Source of the DNA: Candidatus Zipacnadia bacterium
Lineage (GTDB): Bacteria; Armatimonadota; Zipacnadia; Zipacnadales; Zipacnadaceae
Length of the DNA stretch: 13,150 nt
Assembly: GCA_029821455.1 (NCBI GenBank)
Contig: JALGTI010000135.1
Span: 1-13,150, forward strand
Direction of reading: 5' to 3'
Under the pieces are notes generated by a model. That model did not search any database. It worked only from the letters and a program-made list of their open reading frames with translations, and had not been told where the DNA came from. Made by a program: the position numbers and the translations under genes. Below are positions 1 to 7,723 of this stretch, one piece after another (positions within the stretch are counted from its first letter, which is position 1; each line of letters begins with the position of its first letter).

Positions 1-399
1 TTCGGATTGAATGGCCACGTCGCTTTCGTGGGAGCGGTTTCTCATGAGAAGCTGCTGCGACAGATGAAGGAGGGCGCCTGGGACCTTGTTGTGCTGCCAA
101 GTATCGTAACTGAAGGCGGGGAGAAGGAGGGCATTCCGGTCTCGCTTATCGAAGCGATGAGTTACCAGCTTCCCGTTGTCTCCACCACTACCGGTGGGAT
201 CCCCGAGCTGCTTGAAGGCGAGGCTGGAGTGATGGTGTCACCTCAGGATCCCATTGCCCTGGCGGATGCAATTGAAGAGTTGGCCAAAGACCCTGCAATG
301 CGGGAACGGCTGGGCCGGGCCGGCAGACAGCGAATTGAGGAAGAATTCGCAATAGATAGCGTGGTTGCCCGGTTAGTATCTCATTTTGAGGTTGGGTGA
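1..399 (+). CDS. Glycosyltransferase family 4, C-terminal part (5' truncated by window)
   Basis: The reading frame is open from the first base and ends in TGA at 397-399, so only about 132 C-terminal residues are present. What remains is the nucleotide-sugar-binding half of a GT-B fold enzyme. The hallmark E-x7-E motif is visible in EGIPVSLIEAM, followed by the family-typical PVVSTTTGGIPELL and GVMVSPQDPIALADAI segments and an Arg/Glu-rich terminal helix. Family knowledge: GT4 retaining enzymes transfer a sugar from a nucleotide donor to a growing glycan, usually on the cytoplasmic face of the membrane. It lies upstream of polysaccharide export genes on the same strand, so a role in the same glycan is likely, but a 203-nt gap means it may not share their transcript. 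The donor and acceptor cannot be read from the sequence. Confidence 0.9.
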   Translation, partial: FGLNGHVAFVGAVSHEKLLRQMKEGAWDLVVLPSIVTEGGEKEGIPVSLIEAMSYQLPVVSTTTGGIPELLEGEAGVMVSPQDPIALADAIEELAKDPAMRERLGRAGRQRIEEEFAIDSVVARLVSHFEVG

Positions 400-584
400 G
401 TGTCTACTGATCTGCTTCTTTGCAGCGCGTGGCCACGTAGAACTGCTTACCCAATGCCCCCACGTTTTCTGCTAAGAATATAGGTCCGGGCAAGCGGCGC
501 TACACCGCATCGGACACTGCTTGCTAACAGTCGTGTGCACTTGCCACTGCTCATCCATTGGCCGGTCCGCCATCACTTAGTACC

Positions 585-594
585 GGAGACAGGA
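585..594 (+). promoter_or_regulatory. Ribosome binding site deciding the export-protein start
   Basis: GGAG and AGGA lie back to back, ending 8 nt before ATG 603. This supports that start over the in-frame TTG at 558, and it places the signal peptide at the N-terminus. Confidence 0.6.
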
Positions 595-602
595 CAAACA
601 CT

Positions 603-2048
603 ATGAGCAAACAGACCAGCGGACGGTTCAGTTCATTCGTAAGAGCGCCCTCCTGCGTGGTATTCCTGATTCTGTTGCCCGGCTGGGCTTGCGCTGCAGA
701 ATCCTATCCCTTGCAGCCGGAAGATATGCTGCAAATCACGGTCTGGGGCCACCCGGAACTTTCATTTGAATCGTCCAAGAACCCCATTGCCATCCGCCCT
801 GACGGCGCCTTTTCCTTCCCGATAGTCGGCGAAATCCGGGCTGAGGGCAAGACCATAGAGCAGATCACTGATGAGCTAATCGAGGGACTGAAAGTCGAGC
901 TCAAGAATCCCAAGGTTTCTGTTAATCTGCTCCGACAAAGGCCCAATCAAGTATACGTGTTGGGCGAGGTGAGCAAGCCGGGCGCATACAGCATTGGTAA
1001 CGAACCGCTGGACATCAAACAGGCGATCGCCCTGTCCGGTGGCCTCACGCGTATGGCGTCGCTGCGCGGCGCAACCCTGTTCAGGCCTGGGGAACTTCCC
1101 CAGCCCATAGACCTCAGGGCGCAGCTAGCCGCTGCACCCACTGAGCCAATCTACCTGCAGCACAACGACACAATCATCATTCGTGAAAAGAACCTCGTCT
1201 CCGTGGTTGGAATGGTCAACCGCCCGGGGACGTATCAGCTCGAGGATGGTGCGCGGCTTGCTGATGCGCTTGCTGCAGCCGGTGGCCTAGTTATCGCTCC
1301 TGATGAGGGCAAGCTGGGCGCTGCAGACCAGGATGGCGCCTTCATTATCTCCCAGGATGGCACGGTCTCGCCTGTTAGCATCCGTTCCGTGCTGCATGAC
1401 GCCTCATCAGAAGCTAATGTGCCCATCAGCAGTGGCGACACCGTTGTCGTACCCGAAGCCCGTAACCAGGTCGCAGTGCTGGGCGAGGTGCGGGCCGAAG
1501 GCTCCTATGGAGTGACTCCCAGTGACCGGCTATCGGGGGTAATTGCCCTGGCCGGTGGCCCCACTGATGAGGCAGATCTGTGCATCATCAAGCTCATCCA
1601 CCCAACCGGTCAGATTGACACGGTAAATCTGGAGCCGGTCATCAAGTATGGTGAACCCGGCCAGGACATGCTGGTGAACCCGGGTGATACTGTGGTGGTT
1701 CCTGAGCGCAAGAATCGGGTGGCCGTTTTCGGGCTCGTCAACCGGCCGGGTGTTTACAAGATTGAAGATGGTGACACCATCTTGGATATCCTGGGAAGGG
1801 CAGGAGGCTACATTCCCAGGCGGTCTGATCCGGAGCGAGTAATCCTGGCCCGCCAGGTCGGGGATGAGGTGGAGGCGGAACGAGTCAACATCCGCCGCCT
1901 GCTCTCCGGCAAAGAAGCTGCCACTGATTATCTAGTTACCAACGGTGACCTGATATTCGTTCCCAGGAGCAAGAGCGCAATTCGTCTGAGTGACGTTACT
2001 GGGTTTGTTGCAAGCCTGGGCGGCCTGTTCTGGATATTCAATTACTGA
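603..2048 (+). CDS. Wza-like polysaccharide export protein with four SLBB domains
   Basis: A 481-residue protein. I chose the ATG at 603, not the upstream in-frame TTG at 558, because GGAG/AGGA at 585-594 sits 8 nt before it and a signal peptide follows at once: Arg at 8 and 14, hydrophobic core about 18-28, probable signal peptidase I cleavage after ACA near residue 31. The cysteine has no proper lipobox, so a lipoprotein is less likely. Next come a polysaccharide export (PES) domain, about 35-112, and four SLBB domains starting near residues 117, 199, 290 and 373. The last three close with a GDTVVVP-like strand; the first has NDTIII there. The C-terminus (457-481) is hydrophobic with aromatic residues, recalling the Wza helix that forms the outer-membrane pore. 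Family role: periplasmic and outer-membrane channel for capsule or EPS export, working with the Wzc-like partner encoded 21 nt downstream. Classical Wza has fewer SLBB domains. Confidence 0.9.
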   Translation: MSKQTSGRFSSFVRAPSCVVFLILLPGWACAAESYPLQPEDMLQITVWGHPELSFESSKNPIAIRPDGAFSFPIVGEIRAEGKTIEQITDELIEGLKVELKNPKVSVNLLRQRPNQVYVLGEVSKPGAYSIGNEPLDIKQAIALSGGLTRMASLRGATLFRPGELPQPIDLRAQLAAAPTEPIYLQHNDTIIIREKNLVSVVGMVNRPGTYQLEDGARLADALAAAGGLVIAPDEGKLGAADQDGAFIISQDGTVSPVSIRSVLHDASSEANVPISSGDTVVVPEARNQVAVLGEVRAEGSYGVTPSDRLSGVIALAGGPTDEADLCIIKLIHPTGQIDTVNLEPVIKYGEPGQDMLVNPGDTVVVPERKNRVAVFGLVNRPGVYKIEDGDTILDILGRAGGYIPRRSDPERVILARQVGDEVEAERVNIRRLLSGKEAATDYLVTNGDLIFVPRSKSAIRLSDVTGFVASLGGLFWIFNY

Positions 2049-2057
2049 TCATCTAAT

Positions 2058-2063
2058 GGAGAG
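2058..2063 (+). promoter_or_regulatory. Ribosome binding site deciding the kinase start
   Basis: GGAGAG directly abuts the TTG at 2064, which is too close for that codon to be used. It is 6 nt from the in-frame GTG at 2070, which is therefore the preferred start. Confidence 0.6.
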
Positions 2064-2069
2064 TTGCCA

Positions 2070-4160
2070 GTGGAACAAGAGCAAGAGCGCCAACTCGAGC
2101 TTCGGGATTACCTGACCGTACTGCGGCGAAGACGGTGGGTCGTCATTGAGGTCTTCATCGCTGTGCTTGCCAGTGTCACCATCGCAACCTACCTGCAAAC
2201 GCCTGTTTATCAGGCCACGGTCGCCTTGCTCGTCCAGTCAGAGTCGCCCAGCTACTCGCGGTACTCGGACATGCCTCTGGTCTCTGCAGCGCTTGACAAT
2301 GTCCAGGCGCGATCGGTCCAAACCCACAAGCGCCTGATTGTAAGTAGGCCCGTCATCCAGGCAACAATTGAGGAACTCAAGCTGGGTATAACGCCCGCCA
2401 CGTTCCTGAAGGCCTTGAATGTGGAGACATCTCGCGACACAGACGTCATTGAGGTGCATCTATGTAACCCTGACCCACAGCTTGCCGCAGACATCGCTAA
2501 CTGCCTGGCCGACAATTATGTGCTCCAGAATCAATCGCTCAATCGTGAAGCCGCTCACGGCGCTTCGGTTTATCTGGAGGCTCAACTTGAACAGGTGAGC
2601 GCCGAATTGACGCAAGCCGAGACCGACCTGGCAACCTTCAAACGGCTACACGGAATCGCAGACCTCGACGAAGAGACACGGGCCATGATTGACCTGCTGG
2701 GCAAGTTGGAAGCCCAACTGGCCGTCGCCCAGGCTGAGGCAAGGGGAGCCAAAGCGCGGGCAGAGGCAACGCGAGACAAGCTGTCTGAGCAGCAGAGAAC
2801 CGTACTCGCCTCCGTCACCGAGGCGCCCAATCCAGTGGTCGAAAGCCTCGAGACCGACTTGGTGCGAGCCGAGGCCCAGCGGGCGTCGCTACTGGAGCAA
2901 TACGCCCCCACCAGCCAACGGGTTCTGGCCGTAGACGCCCAGATTGAACAGCTCAAGGTGCAGTTGGCCGACCACCTGCAGACTATAGTGTCCGCAACGC
3001 AGGAGACGATCAATCCTGTCCACGAGGTGCTTGTTGAACGGGCTGCCAACGATGACGCGGATGCCATCGCAGCACAGAAGCGACAGACAGCTCTGCAGAA
3101 AGCAGTCCACAGTGTATCGGCCCAGCTAGATACCATACCAAATCGGCAAAAGGAACTCGCCGGCCTTACCAGGGCGGCCACGGTAAGCGAGATCGTGTAT
3201 ACGCAACTGCTCCAGAAGTACCACGACGTGCGCGTCGCCGAATCGATGCGGATGTCCAACGCGAGGGTGGTGGAGCCGGCCGAGCCTCCGGAAATCCCCG
3301 TAAGGCCGCGCAAGAAGCTCAATATTGCGCTGGCAGTTGTATTTGGCGGACTGCTGGGGATTATGCTGGCGGCGCTGGTTGACTACCTGGATGATAGCAT
3401 TACCGATCCCGAGGACGTCGAGCGCTACCTGGGTCTGCCCCTGCTGGCCACTATCCCTAAGTTCAGTGACCGCGAACAGCCGCTGATACACCAGCGTACC
3501 AAACGCGCCAGGGAGGCCGAAGCGTATCGCATACTTCGCTCCAATATCTATTTCACGGCGGTGGACAGGCCGCTGGGTACCATTCTGGTAACCGCGGTTG
3601 CCGCAACCGAAGGCAAGACAACCACCACCGCAAACCTGGGGATTGCTATCGCCCAGGAAGGCAAGCGCGTCATCCTGGTGGACACTGACCTCCGCCGTCC
3701 TACGCTCCACAAGCTATTCAACCTGGATAACACAGAGGGGCTGACCAGCGTATTGCTGGGGGGATTGCCTCTGGAAGAGGCCCTCAAGCCCACCGAGGTG
3801 GAGAACCTCTCGGTCCTCACCAGCGGCCCCCTGCCCCCGAACCCAGCCGAGTTGCTGAACTCCGAGAAAGCAGCCTCCGTGCTGAAAGAGCTTGAGTCGT
3901 TAGGCGATATGGTGCTCCTTGATTCTCCACCAGCGCTAATGGTCGCGGATGCCCCCGTCCTCGCCTCCAAGGTTGATGGCGTACTTCTGGTGGTTGAGCG
4001 AGGCCGACCTGGCCGAACTGTCGTAAGTCGTGGCCTCGAAACTCTCCGTCGAGCCCGAGGGCAACTGATCGGAATCGTGCTGAACAAAACTGCCACCCGT
4101 GGCGGATACTATTACTACTATTACTATTATGACTACGGCAGTGAGCAAACCCGGCAATGA
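2070..4160 (+). CDS. Wzc-like polysaccharide copolymerase / BY-family tyrosine autokinase
   Basis: A 696-residue protein from GTG 2070. The layout is a Wzz-type N-terminus with TM1 (about 23-42), a long periplasmic Gln/Glu/Ala-rich coiled coil (about 175-300), a proline-containing stretch before TM2 (about 417-441), and a cytoplasmic kinase domain. Kinase features seen: the E-x2-R-x2-R oligomerisation motif (E484, R487, R490), Walker A ending in EGKTT (K516), Walker A' VDTDLRRP (D538, D540), Walker B LLDSPP (D618), and a tyrosine tail with Y680-Y687 unbroken plus Y689. Family role: it controls chain length and assembly of exported polysaccharide through the Wza-type channel, with trans-autophosphorylation of the tail cycling its oligomeric state. 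It follows the export gene by 21 nt and overlaps the next gene by ATGA. The fused one-chain form is typical of diderms. A partner tyrosine phosphatase is not visible here. Confidence 0.93.
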   Translation: MEQEQERQLELRDYLTVLRRRRWVVIEVFIAVLASVTIATYLQTPVYQATVALLVQSESPSYSRYSDMPLVSAALDNVQARSVQTHKRLIVSRPVIQATIEELKLGITPATFLKALNVETSRDTDVIEVHLCNPDPQLAADIANCLADNYVLQNQSLNREAAHGASVYLEAQLEQVSAELTQAETDLATFKRLHGIADLDEETRAMIDLLGKLEAQLAVAQAEARGAKARAEATRDKLSEQQRTVLASVTEAPNPVVESLETDLVRAEAQRASLLEQYAPTSQRVLAVDAQIEQLKVQLADHLQTIVSATQETINPVHEVLVERAANDDADAIAAQKRQTALQKAVHSVSAQLDTIPNRQKELAGLTRAATVSEIVYTQLLQKYHDVRVAESMRMSNARVVEPAEPPEIPVRPRKKLNIALAVVFGGLLGIMLAALVDYLDDSITDPEDVERYLGLPLLATIPKFSDREQPLIHQRTKRAREAEAYRILRSNIYFTAVDRPLGTILVTAVAATEGKTTTTANLGIAIAQEGKRVILVDTDLRRPTLHKLFNLDNTEGLTSVLLGGLPLEEALKPTEVENLSVLTSGPLPPNPAELLNSEKAASVLKELESLGDMVLLDSPPALMVADAPVLASKVDGVLLVVERGRPGRTVVSRGLETLRRARGQLIGIVLNKTATRGGYYYYYYYYDYGSEQTRQ
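4107..4136 (+). repeat. Tyrosine-codon run encoding the kinase tail
   Basis: Eight consecutive TAC/TAT codons (4107-4130), then GAC and one more TAC. The TAC and TAT codons are mixed, so this is an imperfect TAY triplet repeat. It encodes the C-terminal autophosphorylation cluster of the BY-kinase. Confidence 0.9.
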
Positions 4161-5359
4161 ACGTTCTCTTCTTTGGCGATCAGTGGGATGACAAGTGGCG
4201 CAGGCGCCAGCAGATTGCCCTGCGAATGGCTCGCTGGTCATCCGTGGACTCTTTGATATACATCGAATGCCCGCTTACTTTGACATCCCTTGCGAAGTTC
4301 ATCCTGGGGAGAGCTGACGGAGAGGCCCACAAACGATGGAGGCGGGTGATGCGCTACGGCCTCCAGACCACCCTCGACGGCGTACAAGTGGTCACCCCTC
4401 TGGTGATCGGCCCCCTGTCACCCGTGCCCGCCGTCCACGCAGTGAACAACCACTCTATGGTATGGACGGGCTTAGGCAGTAGAGGCAGATTCGCTAACGG
4501 GGACCTGCTTGTCTGGGTCTCAATGCCGGCAGCCGTTCGCTGGCTCCCCCACTTTCCCGAAGCATTCATCTGCTATGATGCCACGGAGCGCTTCAGTGAA
4601 TCTCCCTGGGAAGATGACCGGCGCCGGAGGCTACTTCGTGAGTGGGATGATCAACTGGCCGACCAAGCTGACCTGGTCCTCGTCCAGACTGAACACCATC
4701 TCAGGGAGAAGCGGCAGTTGAACTCCGCGACGTTCCTCGTGCCGAATGCTGTTGACGTTTCTCGATTCCAGACCGATCTTCCCATCCGACCACCGGATGA
4801 TATCGTCAGCATCTCTCCTCCACGCATCGGATACGTCGGGGCCATCAATTCCCGGATTAACTGGCAGCTAGTTGAATCCATCGCCGGCGCAAAGCCGTCG
4901 TGGCAAATCGTCTTCATCGGCAACGGCGACCCTCGACGCTGCGGAGGCGACAGCGCTGCCAGCCTCCGCAACATGCACTTCCTAGGCGAGAAGCCTTACT
5001 CTGCAGTGCCGGCATATCTCGCCTGCTTTGATGTTTGCATCGCGCCGTTGAGACGCGACGAACTTACCGCCTCACAAAGCCTTCTGAAGCTTTTCGACTA
5101 CATGGCCTCTGGCAAGCCGATTGTATCAACAAAGGCTGATGTAGCTTTGCAATCCTCGGGCGCGATATATGTGGCTAATGATCCGGCTGCCTTTATCGCC
5201 AGTATCCAGACAGCACTGAATGAAAGCGAACACCTGAGTCTCCACAGGCGCAGGATTGCTGCCCAGAACTCGTGGGACACACGGGTACTACAGATTCGAG
5301 AGATCCTCGATGACCATCTGCCAGAGCACTGGCGAACTGAGCAGTCAACGGTCGCTTGA
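4157..5359 (+). CDS. TuaH-like GT-B glycosyltransferase (first of a tandem pair)
   Basis: A 400-residue protein. Its ATG overlaps the stop of the kinase gene as ATGA, which implies translational coupling. It is a GT-B fold enzyme resembling the TuaH type. The N-terminal domain holds FFGDQWDD near residue 6, an aromatic FICYDATERF segment (about 137-146) and VPNAVDVSRF (about 195-204). The C-terminal domain starts at IGYVGAI (224-230) and contains FLGEKPYSAVPAY and KLFDYMASGKPIVST. At the usual Asn-Pro-Leu-Lys-Leu-x-Glu block it reads Ser-Leu-Leu-Lys-Leu-Phe-Asp, so the acidic residue is D314 instead of Glu. This may alter activity or only be a tolerated change. No signal peptide is seen; a cytoplasmic or membrane-peripheral enzyme is expected. 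The sugar it transfers cannot be told. The next gene is its paralogue. Confidence 0.85.
   Translation: MNVLFFGDQWDDKWRRRQQIALRMARWSSVDSLIYIECPLTLTSLAKFILGRADGEAHKRWRRVMRYGLQTTLDGVQVVTPLVIGPLSPVPAVHAVNNHSMVWTGLGSRGRFANGDLLVWVSMPAAVRWLPHFPEAFICYDATERFSESPWEDDRRRRLLREWDDQLADQADLVLVQTEHHLREKRQLNSATFLVPNAVDVSRFQTDLPIRPPDDIVSISPPRIGYVGAINSRINWQLVESIAGAKPSWQIVFIGNGDPRRCGGDSAASLRNMHFLGEKPYSAVPAYLACFDVCIAPLRRDELTASQSLLKLFDYMASGKPIVSTKADVALQSSGAIYVANDPAAFIASIQTALNESEHLSLHRRRIAAQNSWDTRVLQIREILDDHLPEHWRTEQSTVA
5298..5302 (+). promoter_or_regulatory. Ribosome binding site inside the upstream coding region
   Basis: GAGAG lies 7 nt before ATG 5310 and inside the end of the preceding glycosyltransferase gene. 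It supports a start that overlaps the upstream gene by 50 nt. Confidence 0.45.
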
Positions 5360-6623
5360 CCTTCTCATCTTCAACTCAACCGGTGACTGGGAGGACAACA
5401 CGCGCCGCAGGCTGTTCACTGCGATGGCGCGGCAACTGTGCGACAGCGGCGGCCACATCCTCTCCATTGAGCGCCCGATCTGTCCTCTCTCCACGCCCGT
5501 GAAGCATTGGGACAAGTTCACCGGGTGGCTGCGCGGGCCACGCAGGGTGCGGCAGGTTGAAGACAACGTCTTTCTCTACACGCCCCTCGTGGCCATTCAT
5601 GACGTGGCGGCTCCTGTGGTCCCAGGCGCGGTTACTGTAAACAAGCATTTGCTTTGCAGTGGCATCCGCAGCGCCATCAGCGAGGCGCAACTTGGTAGTT
5701 CCAGGCTGGTGGTCTGGATTTCCCATCCGGTGCTGTACTACTGGGCTGACCTGTTCCCTGGCGCGCTGACTGTTTACGAATGCTGGGATGCCCATGAGAT
5801 GTTTGCCTCTGTGCGCGGCAATCCCCGGGCCCAGGGTAATGTCGTGGCAAAGGAGCGATACATCCTCGACCGCGCCGATGTCGTAATCGCAACCTCTCGG
5901 AAGCTGTTCGAAAAGCAGAGGGCGTTGCATGGGAATGTCTTCTTCGTTCCAAATGGCGTCGACTTCGATCACTTCGCCGGCCCTACAGACGGAGAAATAT
6001 CTCCGCCACAGGACCTGCTCGATTGTGAAAGGCCCTGGATCGGCTTTGTGGGAAAGCTCAATGAGTTGATTGATTACGAGTTGTTAGAGCATCTAGCCTC
6101 GCACATTCGACCCGGAACCATTTTCCTTGTGGGGCCGTTTGACGGCCAGCCGCAACTGCGCAGGTCACCTGGCTTTCGGGCGGTGTGCGACACACCAAAC
6201 ATTCGGCTGGTGGGCCCGCGTCCATATGAGGCGGTGCCCGGTTACGTCCAGTCGTTTGATGTCTGCATCATCCCCTGGGTCGTGGATGAGCTTACCGTGG
6301 CCGTGAACCCACTGAAGCTCCACGAATACCTCGCCGCCGGCAAGCCGGTTGTCTCAACCGACTTGCCTGAGGTCCGACAGTTTGCCGAAGTCGTGTACAT
6401 TGCTGGCAGACCCGCCGAGTTTGAACGGCAGATTCGCAGAGCTTTGCAGGAGGATTGTCCCCAAAGACAAGCAGCTGCGCGTGAGGTGGCGAAGGTCAAT
6501 TCGTGGGATGCAAGGGCAGCTCAGGTCCTGGATATCATGAGCCAGGTGCTTGCTGCCCGCCAGGCTCAATTACCCGCATATCAGCACGAGCATTTAGAAG
6601 TCGGCTCGTGTGTCGAAGCGTGA
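5310..6623 (+). CDS. TuaH-like GT-B glycosyltransferase (second of a tandem pair)
   Basis: A 437-residue protein from ATG 5310; the frame is open further upstream to a TTG at 5256, but 5310 has a Shine-Dalgarno and lies closer to the conserved start LDLLIFNSTGDWED. Domain order and motifs match the preceding gene: LVVWISHP, a YECWDAHEMF segment (about 156-165), FVPNGVDFDHF (212-222), IGFVGKL (244-250), VGPRPYEAVPGY and then NPLKLHEYLAAGKPVVST. Unlike its neighbour it keeps the canonical Asn-Pro and Glu (E339). Family knowledge: such enzymes build polysaccharide repeat units, as in teichuronic acid synthesis. Tandem duplication followed by divergence is the simplest origin of the pair, with each copy probably making a different linkage (inference). 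The stop codon shares one base with the ATG of the next gene. Confidence 0.87.
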   Translation: MTICQSTGELSSQRSLDLLIFNSTGDWEDNTRRRLFTAMARQLCDSGGHILSIERPICPLSTPVKHWDKFTGWLRGPRRVRQVEDNVFLYTPLVAIHDVAAPVVPGAVTVNKHLLCSGIRSAISEAQLGSSRLVVWISHPVLYYWADLFPGALTVYECWDAHEMFASVRGNPRAQGNVVAKERYILDRADVVIATSRKLFEKQRALHGNVFFVPNGVDFDHFAGPTDGEISPPQDLLDCERPWIGFVGKLNELIDYELLEHLASHIRPGTIFLVGPFDGQPQLRRSPGFRAVCDTPNIRLVGPRPYEAVPGYVQSFDVCIIPWVVDELTVAVNPLKLHEYLAAGKPVVSTDLPEVRQFAEVVYIAGRPAEFERQIRRALQEDCPQRQAAAREVAKVNSWDARAAQVLDIMSQVLAARQAQLPAYQHEHLEVGSCVEA

Positions 6624-7723
6624 TGTTCTTGGACGTGTGGCTTATGTCTGTCAGTGACGACAAGAGCAAATCCAGGCCCACAGTGTCAATTGTGATCCCC
6701 GCTCGCAACGAGGAGCAGCACATCGCCGCCTGCCTGCAGGCTATTCTGCGGCAGGATTACCCGGCAGACAAGCTGGAGGTAATTGTCGTGGATGGCTGTT
6801 CGACAGACGCGACGGCACAGATTGCCAGGCACATTCTGAGTTCCCAAACTGGCATTGTATGGCGTGTTATGGAGAACCCGGAGCGCATGACGCCGGTGGC
6901 CCTGAACCGAGGCATCGAGGCAGCGACTGGCGATGTCATCATCCGCGTGGATGGGCATTGCGACGTGGCCACGGATTATGTCAGCAAGTGCGTTGAGGTG
7001 CAGAGAAGAACGGGCGCTGGCTGCGTCGGCGGACACATGCGTCCCCTCGCACACGGCTATGTTGGCCAGGCAATCGCAGCGAGCCACTCTAGCCGCTTCG
7101 GCCTGGGGGGAGGCAAGTTCCATGATCCCAGCTTTGAAGGTGAGGTAGATACTGTTTATATGGGCTGCTGGCCCAGGAGCGTCTTCACCGAAATCGGCCT
7201 CTTTGATGAGAGTCTTTGCCGCAATCAGGATATCGAATTCAATGCCAGGATACGCCGTCATGGCGACAGGGTGTATCTCTCACCAAGCATCAAGTCAACC
7301 TATCATTGTCGTTCGTCGTTCGTCAGCCTTGTGAAGCAGAATCTCGCCAATGGTTTGTGGAACGTCTACACCGTCCTCCGCTCTCCTGGCTCGCTCTCGC
7401 TTCGCCACTTCGTTCCTCTGGTCTTCATCTTAGCACTGCTACTGCTGGGAGGACTAAGCTATCTGCTGCCGGCCGCACGTGTAGGCCTGCTGGCAGTCCT
7501 CGGCTTGTACGCGGCAGCGGCGCTGACTGCCTCGGTGGCGTGCGCGCTTCGTTATGGCCTGCGCTTGCTGCCGATTATGCCGATAGTGTTTGCCGCACTA
7601 CACTTATCCTATGGGGCTGGCTCTTTGTGGGGTGTTATCAAGTTCCTGATCCTACGGATGAAACCTGGCCCCATGACCAAAGCCCTTCAGGCCGGTGCCA
7701 CCACGCCAGGCTACACCGCCTGA
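6623..7723 (+). CDS. ExoA-like family 2 glycosyltransferase with C-terminal membrane segments
   Basis: A 366-residue protein from ATG 6623 (TGATG overlap with the upstream stop). An in-frame ATG at 6644 just before the conserved core is a real alternative. The GT-A domain begins at PTVSIVIPARNEE (19-31), followed by VIVVDGCSTD (53-62), a D-x-H in place of D-x-D (D110, H112), VDTVYMGCWPR, GLFDESLCRNQDIEFNARI (acceptor-side acidic residue D203) and the YHCRSS and LVKQN segments. Three hydrophobic segments follow, about 263-283, 286-308 and 318-340. This pattern matches ExoA, the succinoglycan glucosyltransferase, and related membrane GT2 proteins that extend undecaprenyl-linked oligosaccharides at the cytoplasmic face. 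The sugar specificity is not inferred. It overlaps the next gene by 29 nt. Confidence 0.88.
   Translation: MFLDVWLMSVSDDKSKSRPTVSIVIPARNEEQHIAACLQAILRQDYPADKLEVIVVDGCSTDATAQIARHILSSQTGIVWRVMENPERMTPVALNRGIEAATGDVIIRVDGHCDVATDYVSKCVEVQRRTGAGCVGGHMRPLAHGYVGQAIAASHSSRFGLGGGKFHDPSFEGEVDTVYMGCWPRSVFTEIGLFDESLCRNQDIEFNARIRRHGDRVYLSPSIKSTYHCRSSFVSLVKQNLANGLWNVYTVLRSPGSLSLRHFVPLVFILALLLLGGLSYLLPAARVGLLAVLGLYAAAALTASVACALRYGLRLLPIMPIVFAALHLSYGAGSLWGVIKFLILRMKPGPMTKALQAGATTPGYTA

Noticed and set aside
428..437. Perfect 10-bp palindrome CGTGGCCACG in the gap before the export gene
   Set aside because: Short, GC-rich and isolated; no promoter elements with correct spacing were found around it, and the core TGGCCACGT also occurs by chance in coding sequence near base 12.
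440..482. Possible promoter (TTACCC and TGCTAAGAATA) upstream of the export gene
   Set aside because: The spacing between the hexamers is about 20 nt and both match consensus poorly, so it was not listed. The 203-nt gap probably holds a promoter, but I cannot place it.
2582..3322. Long open frame on the minus strand (246 codons) and others opposite the kinase gene
   Set aside because: They lie entirely opposite the coiled-coil and kinase coding region, are Ser/Arg/Ala-rich with no recognisable domain, and have no ribosome binding site of their own. They are shadows of the real gene.
4101..4160. Tyrosine-rich tail as a frameshift or low-complexity sequencing artefact
   Set aside because: The frame stays open through the run, ends with a normal stop that overlaps the next gene as ATGA, and a tyrosine-rich C-terminus is expected for this kinase family.
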